In this document: in pieces, positions 33,927 to 43,427 of the stretch
How the letters are laid out: each line of letters opens with the position of its first letter
Position numbering within the stretch: the stretch's first letter is position 1
NCBI RefSeq assembly: GCF_039941015.1
Contig: NZ_JBDVFI010000104.1
Reading direction: 5' to 3' (one strand)
DNA from: Sedimentitalea sp039941015
GTDB lineage: Bacteria; Pseudomonadota; Alphaproteobacteria; Rhodobacterales; Rhodobacteraceae
Length of the DNA stretch: 64,000 nt
Notes under the pieces: generated by a model
What the model was told of the DNA's origin: nothing
What the model saw: only the letters and a program-made list of their open reading frames with translations
Database searches by the model: none
Program-made: the position numbers and the translations under genes

Positions 33927-34311
33927 CGACAAAGCTGGCAGCTCCGAATCCGTTTGCGGTATCTGTCTCTCACATAGTGTGTCGGGCTGCACATGTCACC
34001 CATGCTGTCATGAAACCGTTGCATCTCTGCACTGCGGCATAACGCGCATGGGGTCGTTGCAACTTAGGCGGTGCCCAGTAACAAATGCCGTGCTTACAGC
34101 GTGTGCGCAGGGCCGGAATTGCTGGGTGTCATCGCGAGGGGCGCACAAATTCATTTTAGAGAATGGGCGAGAACATGCGCTGGTTGCTCTCTTGATCCGT
34201 TGTCTGATTGGCGCTTATCCGACACAACCGGGTGAATTGAGTCGGATTTGGGGACATAAGCGCCCGAATCATTACTCCAGACGGCATTACCCGAAACAAC
34301 GTGGTCGAGGC
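33927..34311. other. 385-nt gap between cvpA and purF
   Basis: No credible gene on either strand. It should hold the purF promoter and untranslated leader. The one clear element is an extended inverted repeat at 34210-34264. A plus-strand open frame across the region is antisense to cvpA and looks like an artefact. Confidence 0.6.
34210..34264. repeat. Two-part inverted repeat downstream of cvpA
   Basis: GGCGCTTAT (34210-34218) pairs perfectly with ATAAGCGCC (34256-34264). Inside, CCGAC (34219-34223) pairs with GTCGG (34241-34245), and ATCCGAC/GTCGGAT is an alternative extension. It lies between the cvpA stop and purF, so on the minus strand it could end the cvpA message or mark a leader RNA. 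There is no T-run. Confidence 0.5.
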
Positions 34312-34866
34312 TTACTGGCTGCAGGAGCTGACGAGGTTCTCGTATTGCTGAGTGACCCAGCCAAGCGCCTGTTCCGGGTTCTTTTCTTCTATGGTGCCCG
34401 TCAGCTTGGCGAACACCTGTGCAGACCGGCTTTCATCGACCATGGTAAAGGTCTGGCCGGTGATCACGGTCTCATAGACAAAGAACGCGATGGCGATCAG
34501 CAGAATGCCCCGCGCCACACCGAAAAAGAAGCCCAGCCCCTGATCGACGCCGCCAAGCGCCGAACGCTGAACGAGCGAAGAAAACAAGGGCGTAAAGAAA
34601 GACACGATGATCAGGGCAACCGCAAACACCGCAGCAAATGCAGCAATCATGCTAAGTTCGCAGCTGTCGGCGACAAATTCTCCGAGAACCGGGATTTCCT
34701 TGACCAGCGGTTGAACCTTGGGCGCAAAGAGAAAGCCAAGGATGGCGGCAGCAATCCAGCCCGCGATGGCCATCGCCTCGCGCACAAAGCCGCGCGAATA
34801 GGCCAATAGCGCCGAGACAACGATGATCAGGGCGACAAGCCCGTCGATGATGGTGAAACCGTCCAT
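34312..34866 (-). CDS. cvpA: CvpA-family membrane protein
   Basis: 184 residues with about four membrane helices. The N-terminal DGLVALIIVVSALLAYSRGFVREAMAIAGW is typical, with the SRGFVRE loop being the family signature. Known from E. coli for colicin V production and linked to purF. Here too it lies upstream of purF on the same strand, but with a 385-nt gap. radA is upstream, 44 nt away. Confidence 0.93.
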   Translation of the reverse strand: MDGFTIIDGLVALIIVVSALLAYSRGFVREAMAIAGWIAAAILGFLFAPKVQPLVKEIPVLGEFVADSCELSMIAAFAAVFAVALIIVSFFTPLFSSLVQRSALGGVDQGLGFFFGVARGILLIAIAFFVYETVITGQTFTMVDESRSAQVFAKLTGTIEEKNPEQALGWVTQQYENLVSSCSQ

Positions 34867-34910
34867 TCGTCTCTGCCCGTCCTGTTGCTGTCTGCTCTGG
34901 CTGCGAGACC

Positions 34911-36275
<1,365 letters not shown>

Positions 36276-36292
36276 GACGCGTTCATGACCTC

Positions 36293-36784
36293 TTAGCGTT
36301 TGGCGGTCAAATGGCTAATCGCGATCGAGGCCAGAACACAGCCGGTAAAGAGATAAAGACCCCAGGCGGTCTCCACCGTGGCGAGGCCAATCCCTTTGAC
36401 CAGAACGACGTAGAGCGCGATCAGGAATACGTCTGCCATCGCGAGCTTGCCCAGAATCTCCAGAACCGGCAGAACCTTGCGCCGCATCATTCCGAAATGG
36501 ATCAAGGCCAGCCCGATGGTCTTGAGATAGGGCGCAAAGATCGCAAGGAATGTCACCAGCAATGCCAGTGCCACATCGCTGTCCCACAAACTTTGCAGCC
36601 CGGTGACGACCGAGATTTCGCTGAGTCCGAAAACCGGCAGCAGACCGGCGCGCATAAGCGGCGCAAACCACGCCACGGGATAAAGGATCAGCAGGGCAAG
36701 ATTGGCGAGGCGCAGCGGCACAGAGATAAATCCTTGCATTGTCGGGCGGATGACATGCGCCAACTCCATCCGGCATGTGGCCAT
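36293..36784 (-). CDS. PqiA-like membrane protein
   Basis: About 163 residues from the ATG at 36784; a TTG at 36802 or an ATG at 36739 are alternatives and no start has a clear ribosome site. Four membrane helices (LANLALLILYPVAWFAPLM, ALALLVTFLAIFAPYLKTIG, VLEILGKLAMADVFLIALYVVL, GLYLFTGCVLASIA) and the conserved GKLAMADVF motif fit the paraquat-inducible protein A family. It lacks the cysteine-rich cytoplasmic modules of full-length PqiA. It lies 17 nt before radA on the same strand. Confidence 0.75.
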   Translation of the reverse strand: MATCRMELAHVIRPTMQGFISVPLRLANLALLILYPVAWFAPLMRAGLLPVFGLSEISVVTGLQSLWDSDVALALLVTFLAIFAPYLKTIGLALIHFGMMRRKVLPVLEILGKLAMADVFLIALYVVLVKGIGLATVETAWGLYLFTGCVLASIAISHLTAKR

Positions 36785-36867
36785 GATTGGCGCAACAAGC
36801 AAGGGGGAGCACTCGTTTGCGCGAGCTGGGTCTGTTTAGTGGCGTCAAGAATCGGAACAGCCCAGGG

Positions 36868-38337
36868 TCAGTTATCGATCCGGTCACCGTCACGACAACC
36901 GGGGGAACTGCCAAATTGTGGGCAGTAATTTGGTGCATTACTGAATATCGAATGATCGGTTCCTGTCTCTTGAGGAGCAGCCTTGGGGGCAGGAGTGGGA
37001 GCAGCGGCTGTGTGGGCCGAAGGCGTCGCCCGTTTTTTGACGGTCGGTTTTCGGACAATGACAACCTCGGGACAACGCGCATCGTCGATGACAACCAGTG
37101 CGTCGATCAGATCCATCAACTGTTCAGTTGCGGACGTTCGGCTCATGTTTAGCCTACTGCCGGATTCGCGAGAGAGGGCCGCAAGCCCTGCCGCAGTCTG
37201 CCGACCATAGAGTCCGTCAAGCCGCCCGCCATAGCAGTTGCGTGCCTTCAGAAGGCGTTGAATCTCCAGAATGGCATCCGCGCGACTCAGTTCGGGGACC
37301 GGAGGGGCCGGGGCATTCGGCGTGGGGGGCGTGGCAGCAAGCGATTCCGCAGGATCGCCGACCGACGCGCGCGGCTGTGGCAAAGCAGCAAGGGTGCGAT
37401 CCGCTCGTTTAAGGTCGCGATTGCGGCGTGCCAGAATATAGAGCGTGTGATCCGATTGCGCGGCATATGTGGCAAGAAACGCGTCCCAGATGGCGACCGA
37501 ATCCGCAAGTTCGGCAGTCGCATAGTCAGACAGCATGGCATTGGCATCGGGCTTTGCGATCGGCCGTGGGGGTGGAGCTTGTTCGGGCTTGGGGTTGATG
37601 ACATAGGCTCCACCGCCAAGCGAGGAATAGACAAACGGTGCCGCACCGGGCACCGAGCGGCGCAACTCATCCCGGACCGACCCGAGCAGCAGGCGGACAT
37701 CAACCGAAGGTCCCTCCATCGCGTTCAGAAAGGCACTGGTAAAAGGCGAATTGCCTCCTTCTGCACCATCAGGGGTAATCTCGCCCGCAGCAGCGGCATA
37801 GGCAATCAGCGTATCAGCCCCCGCATTTTCAACCAGCGCGAGGCCGCGCCCGACATTGCGACCGGTGTCGGCGCGCTTCATGCCTGCCACAAACGGGTTG
37901 TCGCGGCAGGCATCCAGAACCACAGTCTTCATGCGTTTTGCCCCGGACATCTGAGACATGACATCCTGCAACTCGATCATTTCGAGCCGCGCGTCGCGTT
38001 CATCGGTGATCCGGGCATCGACCGGGATAAGATAGTTGCGGCCTCCGATCTCCATGCCATGACCGGCGTAGTAGACCATCGCGATATCAGCGCGGTCCGC
38101 TGCATCGCGAAAGTCGCGTAGGATGTTGAGCATGTCAGCGCGGGTCAGATCATTGGCGAGGGTCACGTCAAACCCGTGCGCACGCAGGGCCGCCGCGACG
38201 GCGCTGGCGTCATTGACCGGGTTCGGCAGTGTTTCGACCGAGCGATAGCTTGAGTTCCCGATCACAAGCGCCACGTTGGCGGCCCAGCCCAGACCCGGCA
38301 GCCAAACCAACAGAAGGGCAAGGATGATGGAACGCAT
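36868..38337 (-). CDS. Secreted caspase-fold (C14) protein with C-terminal extension
   Basis: 489 residues. A signal peptide (about residues 1-20, ending WAA) precedes the peptidase C14-like domain. The catalytic dyad is seen as YYAGHG (H93) and LDACRDNP (C144). A Pro-rich linker follows. Around residues 340-420 lies a peptidoglycan-binding-1-like stretch (ILEIQRLLKARNCYGGRLDGLYGRQT). Export makes an intracellular cell-death role unlikely. No cleavage partner is encoded beside it; its substrates are unknown. Confidence 0.88.
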   Translation of the reverse strand: MRSIILALLLVWLPGLGWAANVALVIGNSSYRSVETLPNPVNDASAVAAALRAHGFDVTLANDLTRADMLNILRDFRDAADRADIAMVYYAGHGMEIGGRNYLIPVDARITDERDARLEMIELQDVMSQMSGAKRMKTVVLDACRDNPFVAGMKRADTGRNVGRGLALVENAGADTLIAYAAAAGEITPDGAEGGNSPFTSAFLNAMEGPSVDVRLLLGSVRDELRRSVPGAAPFVYSSLGGGAYVINPKPEQAPPPRPIAKPDANAMLSDYATAELADSVAIWDAFLATYAAQSDHTLYILARRNRDLKRADRTLAALPQPRASVGDPAESLAATPPTPNAPAPPVPELSRADAILEIQRLLKARNCYGGRLDGLYGRQTAAGLAALSRESGSRLNMSRTSATEQLMDLIDALVVIDDARCPEVVIVRKPTVKKRATPSAHTAAAPTPAPKAAPQETGTDHSIFSNAPNYCPQFGSSPGCRDGDRIDN

Positions 38338-38425
38338 CAGATCACCTCATTTCCCCTTCAGCCTGTCACGATTTGCATGTTTTTTCAACGTGACGTGGGG
38401 GGCAGGGCATGGCGCGACAGGGTGA

Positions 38426-38743
38426 TCAGTCAGCTTGGGTCATGTCGATGGACTTGCGCAGCGCGCCACTTGCACGGTCATAGATCAGCAGGCGATCATC
38501 CTGGGTGATCACCGCGTACCAGCCTGCGGTCATGGTAAAGGCCTCGGCCTTTGCGCCGTCGGGTAATGTGATGCTATCAGGCAATGGAATCGGGGTCGGC
38601 GTGCGGTCTGACGAGAAACGGATGACAAGCAGGGCAACGATCACTAAAAGCCCGCCAATCATCACCGCAGTCAGCACAGTTACAAGCCGACGCAGAAATC
38701 GCAGGTTGGCCGGTTCTTGCACCGGTTCGGAAGGTTCAGTCAT
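38426..38743 (-). CDS. DUF6476-family membrane-anchored protein
   Basis: 105 residues from the ATG at 38743. A short cytosolic N-terminus is followed by one membrane helix (VLTAVMIGGLLVIVALLVI) and a ~60-residue outer domain with LPDGAKAEAFTMTAGWYAVITQDDRLLIYDRASG. I recall this as DUF6476, common in Rhodobacteraceae next to the RluA-type gene. Function unknown. Its start codon shares the CATG at 38741-38744 with the start of the gene on the other strand. Confidence 0.75.
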   Translation of the reverse strand: MTEPSEPVQEPANLRFLRRLVTVLTAVMIGGLLVIVALLVIRFSSDRTPTPIPLPDSITLPDGAKAEAFTMTAGWYAVITQDDRLLIYDRASGALRKSIDMTQAD

Positions 38744-39776
38744 GGTCACGCGCCAAATCAAGTTCACCATTGCGGCGGATCCGCCGCCGCGCCTTGATAA
38801 GGCGCTTTCCCGCGATGTACCAGACGAGGCTGCGCTGTCGCGTACACGGCTCGCGCGGATGATCGCGGATGGGGCTGTTGCGATAGATGGGGTTGCGGCC
38901 ACGGATGCCAAGGCGCGCGTGGGCGAGGGGGCAGAAGTGGTCCTGACAGTTGACGCGCCCGAAGAGAGCCATATCGGCCCCGAAGACATCCCTCTGGATG
39001 TGGTGCATGAAGATGACGACCTGATCGTGATCAACAAACCGGCGGGCATGGTTGTGCATCCCGCACCGGGGACGCCTTCGGGCACCTTGGTCAACGCTTT
39101 GCTGCATCATTGTGGTGACGATCTGTCGGGTGTTGGTGGCGTCAAGCGACCGGGGATCGTGCATCGGATCGACAAGGATACCAGTGGCCTGTTGGTCGTG
39201 GCAAAATCGGATGTCGCACATCAGGGATTGGCCGCGCAGTTCGAAGCACACAGCGTTGAGCGGTATTATCGCGCAGTTTGCTATGGTGTTCCAGATGCCA
39301 ATGATCCGCGCCTGCGCGGGATCAAGGGCGCGGCGTTTGAGCCTGGGAACATTCTGCGTCTGACCACCCAACTTGCCCGGCACAAGACGGATCGCCAAAA
39401 ACAAGCGGTGCTGTTTCAGGGTGGGCGACACGCGATAACGCGCGTGCGGATCGTCGAACCGTTTGGATCGCCCTCAGTCGCGGCGCTGGTCGAATGCTGG
39501 CTGGAAACCGGGCGCACACATCAGATCCGGGTGCATCTGGCGCATGCCGGTCATGGGCTGATCGGAGACCCTGTCTATGGCGGTCGGCGCAAACTGCCTG
39601 CGCGGGCGATTTCAGCCGAGGCCGCCGAGGCGGTCCGCGCCTTTTCCCGGCAGGCGCTGCATGCGGCTGTTCTGGGTTTTGTCCATCCGGTTAGCGGGGA
39701 ATCGGTGAGGTTTGAGGCAGACGTGCCTGCAGATATGTCGTCGCTGATCAATGCGTTGCGCGTTCAAACCGGCTGA
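38742..39776 (+). CDS. RluA-family pseudouridine synthase
   Basis: 344 residues. The start at 38742 is supported by GGAAGG 7 nt upstream. An N-terminal S4 RNA-binding domain covers about residues 1-75. The catalytic HRIDKDTSG (residues 141-149) has the nucleophilic D144. VINKPAGMVVHPAPG and the later TGRTHQIRVHLAHAGHGLIGDPVYGG belong to RluC/RluD. 23S rRNA is the probable substrate; the specific position cannot be read from sequence. The start shares a CATG with the DUF6476 gene on the other strand. Confidence 0.93.
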   Translation: MVTRQIKFTIAADPPPRLDKALSRDVPDEAALSRTRLARMIADGAVAIDGVAATDAKARVGEGAEVVLTVDAPEESHIGPEDIPLDVVHEDDDLIVINKPAGMVVHPAPGTPSGTLVNALLHHCGDDLSGVGGVKRPGIVHRIDKDTSGLLVVAKSDVAHQGLAAQFEAHSVERYYRAVCYGVPDANDPRLRGIKGAAFEPGNILRLTTQLARHKTDRQKQAVLFQGGRHAITRVRIVEPFGSPSVAALVECWLETGRTHQIRVHLAHAGHGLIGDPVYGGRRKLPARAISAEAAEAVRAFSRQALHAAVLGFVHPVSGESVRFEADVPADMSSLINALRVQTG

Positions 39777-39942
39777 GAATGCATATCCCGAATTGCTACG
39801 GCCAGTTCACGCGAATGTCAGATCGCGGCAGGTGAACCGTGCAGTATCGGCAAGAGTTATGTCATGAACAGCACATGCGCGTGAATGCACCCTTTTCTGC
39901 TCAAACTCGACGCTGATTCAGGTCATTATGCGAGGGGTCTCA

Positions 39943-39970
39943 CTTGAATGGAACGATTTCGCCACCATAT
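39943..39970 (+). promoter_or_regulatory. Sigma-32-type promoter of rpoH
   Basis: CTTGAA (39943-39948) and CCATAT (39965-39970) are separated by 16 nt, close to the known heat-shock promoter (CTTGAA ... CCCCAT-T) and its alphaproteobacterial form. It lies 35 nt before the rpoH start, implying that RpoH drives its own gene. A match to a consensus; not a mapped start. Confidence 0.7.
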
Positions 39971-40005
39971 CTATGTTAAGACAATAAACATTAAGGGACA
40001 TGACA

Positions 40006-40902
40006 ATGGCCAACTATGCAAATTTGCCGGCACCAACCCCAGAGGGTGGTCTCAACCGGTACATGCAGGAAATCCGTAAGTTCCCGCTGCTTGAGCCAGA
40101 AGAGGAATACATGCTGGCCAAACGTTGGGTCGAGGAACAGGATACTGAAGCTGCCCACAAGATGGTCACCAGCCACCTGCGTCTGGCGGCCAAGATTGCA
40201 ATGGGATACCGCGGCTATGGCCTGCCGCAGGCCGAAGTGATTTCCGAAGCGAATGTGGGCCTCATGCAGGCGGTCAAGCGGTTTGACCCGGAAAAAGGGT
40301 TTCGTCTGGCGACCTATGCGATGTGGTGGATCCGCGCCAGCATTCAGGAATACATCCTGCGGTCTTGGTCGTTGGTAAAACTGGGAACGACGTCGGCACA
40401 GAAAAAGCTGTTTTTCAACCTGCGCAAGGCCAAGGCCAAGATCGGCGCATTGGAAGAGGGTGATCTGCGCCCCGAGAACGTCAAACGGATCGCGACCGAT
40501 CTGGGCGTGACAGAAGCTGAAGTCATCAGCATGAACCGCCGCATGAGTGGGGGCGATGCGTCGCTGAACGCCACGGTCGGCTCTGAAGGCGAAGGGACGA
40601 TGCAATGGCAGGATTGGCTCGAGGATGAAGATGCCGATCAGGCGGGCGACTACGAAGCACGTGACGAGCTTGAAGCGCGACGCGAATTGCTGGCGCAGGC
40701 TCTGGATGTGTTGAACGACCGTGAGAAAGACATCCTGACGCAGCGTCGGTTGTCAGACAGCACCGTGACGCTGGAGGAATTGAGCGGCCAGTACGATGTC
40801 AGCCGCGAACGTATTCGCCAGATCGAAGTGCGCGCTTTTGAGAAGCTGCAAAAGAAGATGCGCGATCTCGCCCGCGAGAAAGGGATGCTGGCCTCAGCCT
40901 GA
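40006..40902 (+). CDS. rpoH: RNA polymerase sigma factor RpoH
   Basis: 298 residues. The ATG at 40006 is chosen over 40000 because AAGGGA is better spaced and MANYANLPAP matches the family. Sigma-70 group with region 2 (EYMLAKRWVEEQDTEAAHKMVTSHL, then the RYMxx/KRFDPEKGFRLATYAMWWIRASIQEYILRSWS core, about residues 75-125) and region 4 (LNDREKDILTQRRL, SRERIRQIEVRAFEKLQ). The RpoH box includes QKKLFFNLRKAK. Directs heat-shock genes. A sigma-32-type promoter precedes it and a strong terminator follows. Confidence 0.97.
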   Translation: MANYANLPAPTPEGGLNRYMQEIRKFPLLEPEEEYMLAKRWVEEQDTEAAHKMVTSHLRLAAKIAMGYRGYGLPQAEVISEANVGLMQAVKRFDPEKGFRLATYAMWWIRASIQEYILRSWSLVKLGTTSAQKKLFFNLRKAKAKIGALEEGDLRPENVKRIATDLGVTEAEVISMNRRMSGGDASLNATVGSEGEGTMQWQDWLEDEDADQAGDYEARDELEARRELLAQALDVLNDREKDILTQRRLSDSTVTLEELSGQYDVSRERIRQIEVRAFEKLQKKMRDLAREKGMLASA

Positions 40903-40928
40903 GCATGCCTGTAACAATTTGACAGAGA

Positions 40929-40960
40929 CAAAGGGGCGCGCTGCGCCCCTTTGTTGTTTG
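40929..40960 (+). terminator. Rho-independent terminator of rpoH
   Basis: An 11-bp perfect stem (CAAAGGGGCGC / GCGCCCCTTTG) with a 3-nt loop, followed by TTGTTTG. It begins 27 nt after the rpoH stop. Confidence 0.85.
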
Positions 40961-41092
40961 GGCCCTCGCACGGCAGGAATAGTGCGCAGTCCTCCCGACC
41001 AAGTGTTGCGTTGTGATCCCGACTGCGCTCCAAAATGTAGTGGGCGTGCTGGCGGAGCTGATCTATAATCGGGCGCAACCAAGGAGCGATAA

Positions 41093-42064
41093 ATGTCAGA
41101 GCCAATGCGATGGGGTATCCTGGGAGCATCCAATTTTGCGAGTAAGCATATGGGGCCGGCCATTCACGCGGCGCGTGGTGCCAAACTGGCCGGTCTTGCC
41201 ACGTCCAACCCGGACAAGGCCGCTGGGTTTCTTGAATTCTGCCCGGATCTGCAGGTCTTTGACAGCTATGACGCATTGCTGGCCGATCCGGCGATCGACG
41301 CGGTTTATGTTCCGCTGCCCAATCACATGCACGTGGAGTGGAGCCTGAAGGCGCTGGATGCCGGCAAGCATGTGCTGTGTGAAAAGCCAATGACGATGCA
41401 GGCGGACGAATTTGACCAGTTGATCGCAAAACGCGATGACACCGGGCTGATGGCGGCAGAGGCCTATATGATCGTGCATCACCCGCAATGGCAACGGGTG
41501 CGGCAGATGGTGCAGGACGGTGCCATTGGCAAGCTGGTGCATGTGGGTGGGCGGTTCAGCTTTACCAATCGCGACGCCAGCAATATTCGCAATCGGGCCG
41601 AGGTTGGCGGCGGCGGGCTGCGCGACATTGGTGTCTATGTCTTTGGCGCGGCGCGGTTTGTCACCGGTGCCGAGCCGGACGAGATCGCCGCACGGGTGCG
41701 ATGGGAAAACGGTGTCGATGTTTTTGCGGATGTTCAGGCCGAGTTTCCCGACTGCACCTATTCCGCCTATGTGAGCACGCGAATGCATCCCTATCAGGAA
41801 ATGCTGTTTCACGGCGAAGCCGGAGTCATTCGTTTGACCGCGCCGTTCAATGCACAGGTCTTTGGCGAAGCGCGGATCGAGTTGCATCAACCTGATCTGG
41901 GCGTGCGGGTTGAACGTTTCCCGGCGGATAACCACTATGTATTGCAGGTGGAAGCGTTCGGAAGATCCGTGCGGGAGGGGGTTGAATATCCCTGTCCGCT
42001 CGAGATCTCGAAAGGGACGCAGGTGATGATCGACAGGGTGTTCGACGTGGCGCGGACGTTGTGA
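41093..42064 (+). CDS. Gfo/Idh/MocA-family oxidoreductase
   Basis: 323 residues; AAGGAG lies 7 nt upstream of the ATG. An N-terminal Rossmann fold starts with WGILGASNFASKH, then a family-typical CEKPMTMQADEF with the catalytic lysine (about residues 98-109). The C-terminal half has GGGGLRDIGVYVFGAARFVTG with the conserved Asp. Family members oxidise sugars or polyols with NAD(P). No sugar-transport or catabolic neighbours are visible, so the substrate is open. Confidence 0.92.
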   Translation: MSEPMRWGILGASNFASKHMGPAIHAARGAKLAGLATSNPDKAAGFLEFCPDLQVFDSYDALLADPAIDAVYVPLPNHMHVEWSLKALDAGKHVLCEKPMTMQADEFDQLIAKRDDTGLMAAEAYMIVHHPQWQRVRQMVQDGAIGKLVHVGGRFSFTNRDASNIRNRAEVGGGGLRDIGVYVFGAARFVTGAEPDEIAARVRWENGVDVFADVQAEFPDCTYSAYVSTRMHPYQEMLFHGEAGVIRLTAPFNAQVFGEARIELHQPDLGVRVERFPADNHYVLQVEAFGRSVREGVEYPCPLEISKGTQVMIDRVFDVARTL

Positions 42065-42092
42065 GGCACCCGTTGCGAACAGGAGAAAACTG

Positions 42093-42362
42093 ATGGCGGG
42101 TGGATGGGCGCGCGATGGCGCGGTGAGCGAACAGATCGAAGCCTCGATCAATGACGAGTTGGCCCGTCTCAAGACGCGACGCGGGCCAGAAGGCGAGAGC
42201 CGGACACATTGCGCGGAATGCGAAGAACCGATCCCCGAAGCGCGGCGCAACGCGATCCCCGGTATCAAACTGTGCATTGATTGCATGCAGGAGCGCGACA
42301 GCGCCTTTCAGGCGCGGGCGGGTATCAATCGACGGGGCAGCAAAGACAGCCAGTTGAAATAG
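42093..42362 (+). CDS. DksA/TraR-type zinc finger protein
   Basis: 89 residues; AGGAGAAA precedes the ATG. Zinc-ligand cysteines C40, C43, C61 and C64 form the C4 finger (HCAECEEPIPEARR ... KLCIDCMQ) of the DksA/TraR family, as in E. coli YbiI. It is too short to carry the DksA coiled coil with its DxxDxA tip, so it may affect RNA polymerase differently or not at all. 28 nt after the Gfo/Idh gene. Confidence 0.88.
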   Translation: MAGGWARDGAVSEQIEASINDELARLKTRRGPEGESRTHCAECEEPIPEARRNAIPGIKLCIDCMQERDSAFQARAGINRRGSKDSQLK

Positions 42363-42419
42363 CACTGCTTGCGGAACGGTTTCGGTAAAGCAAACCTATT
42401 CCGCGAACAGACCAGAGGG

Positions 42420-43262
42420 TCAGTCGATGTAACTGTCTGCGCGTTGACCGGCACGTTCCAAGTGGATGGGCAGGGTCCGGCCGTAAAGTTGTCTGGTCCG
42501 CTCCGGGCTGCCAACCATTCCGGGTTCTTCCACATAGGAAAAGATTGCCACATAGCGCGGGCGATTGCCTTTGAGTGGAGCAACTCGGTGCAGGGAATAC
42601 CGTCCGCAAAAAAGCTGCAAATCGCCCGGCTCCAGATGCAGCACACGCACCTTGTCTGATGTACCGTTCAGGACACGTCTGACTTCGGTAAAGTTCTCAT
42701 CATGCTGGCGGATCTTCGGGGCGTATTCGAACGCGCCACCTGCCTCGGCATTCTGGATCGCAAGCGTGACGGTGAAATTGTTGGTGTCGAAATGCCAGGG
42801 AAACCCATTGCCCTCGGAGGCCATATTTACGATCACATCCGCGAGGGGATCTGCATAGCGATGGAATTTCTCTTCCTGCAGGCAATCTTGGATGAATCGA
42901 TCAAACCCTTGGAAATCATGTACTGTGCGCAGCGGGCCTTGACTGGCAAAGTTATCCGCCGGGATGAATGCATTTGATCGGTCATAGAACTGCCGGCGCG
43001 GATCGTCAGGAGGCAGGCCGGGATCGTCTTGCGTAAAGTAGGCGTTTGTTTTGCTAAAGGACTGGTGCCCCTTGTCCGCCACGCTATCCGCTTCTGCTGT
43101 CAGGGCGGCAACACCTGCGGGCGTCAAAAACCCTTTCAGAACAGCGCAACCGTCACGTTCCAGGTCTTTGCGAACCCGCGCCAGAACGGCACCACGTTTG
43201 GGGCCGTTCTGATGGATCGGGTACGCTGCGAGGTTGATAAGTTCAGCGTCACATTCTTGCAT
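42420..43262 (-). CDS. Fe(II)/2-oxoglutarate oxygenase related to the HalD/BesD group
   Basis: 280 residues from the ATG at 43262, with GGAGG 6-7 nt upstream; an in-frame TTG at 43304 is unlikely. Jelly-roll Fe/2OG enzyme. Facial triad residues are H157 and D159 (in PWHFDTNNF) and H225 (in YSLHRVAPL), and R236 (NRPRYV) can bind 2-oxoglutarate. The arrangement resembles amino-acid-acting HalD/BesD enzymes; those halogenases have Gly where this protein has D159, so this one should hydroxylate rather than halogenate. No neighbour reveals the substrate. Confidence 0.82.
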   Translation of the reverse strand: MQECDAELINLAAYPIHQNGPKRGAVLARVRKDLERDGCAVLKGFLTPAGVAALTAEADSVADKGHQSFSKTNAYFTQDDPGLPPDDPRRQFYDRSNAFIPADNFASQGPLRTVHDFQGFDRFIQDCLQEEKFHRYADPLADVIVNMASEGNGFPWHFDTNNFTVTLAIQNAEAGGAFEYAPKIRQHDENFTEVRRVLNGTSDKVRVLHLEPGDLQLFCGRYSLHRVAPLKGNRPRYVAIFSYVEEPGMVGSPERTRQLYGRTLPIHLERAGQRADSYID

Positions 43263-43427
43263 TTGCACCTCCGTCTCTGGTTCAGGAGAGTGCAGATTTT
43301 GCAAGGCGTCTCGTCAAATGACGACACCAAAGCGCCGCAAACTGGCTTGAGCCGGTAATTGCGACGCTGGAAATGCTCGGTCGGCAAGGGCACGGAGTGG
43401 CCATCTGCCAAGGACGATGAAGGGGTG

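Noticed and set aside
33886..34809. Plus-strand open frame across the cvpA-purF gap
   Set aside because: It is antisense to cvpA over most of its length and has no recognisable domain or start context.
36868..38337. Caspase-like protein as a phage-defence effector
   Set aside because: It carries a signal peptide and has no defence-type neighbour.
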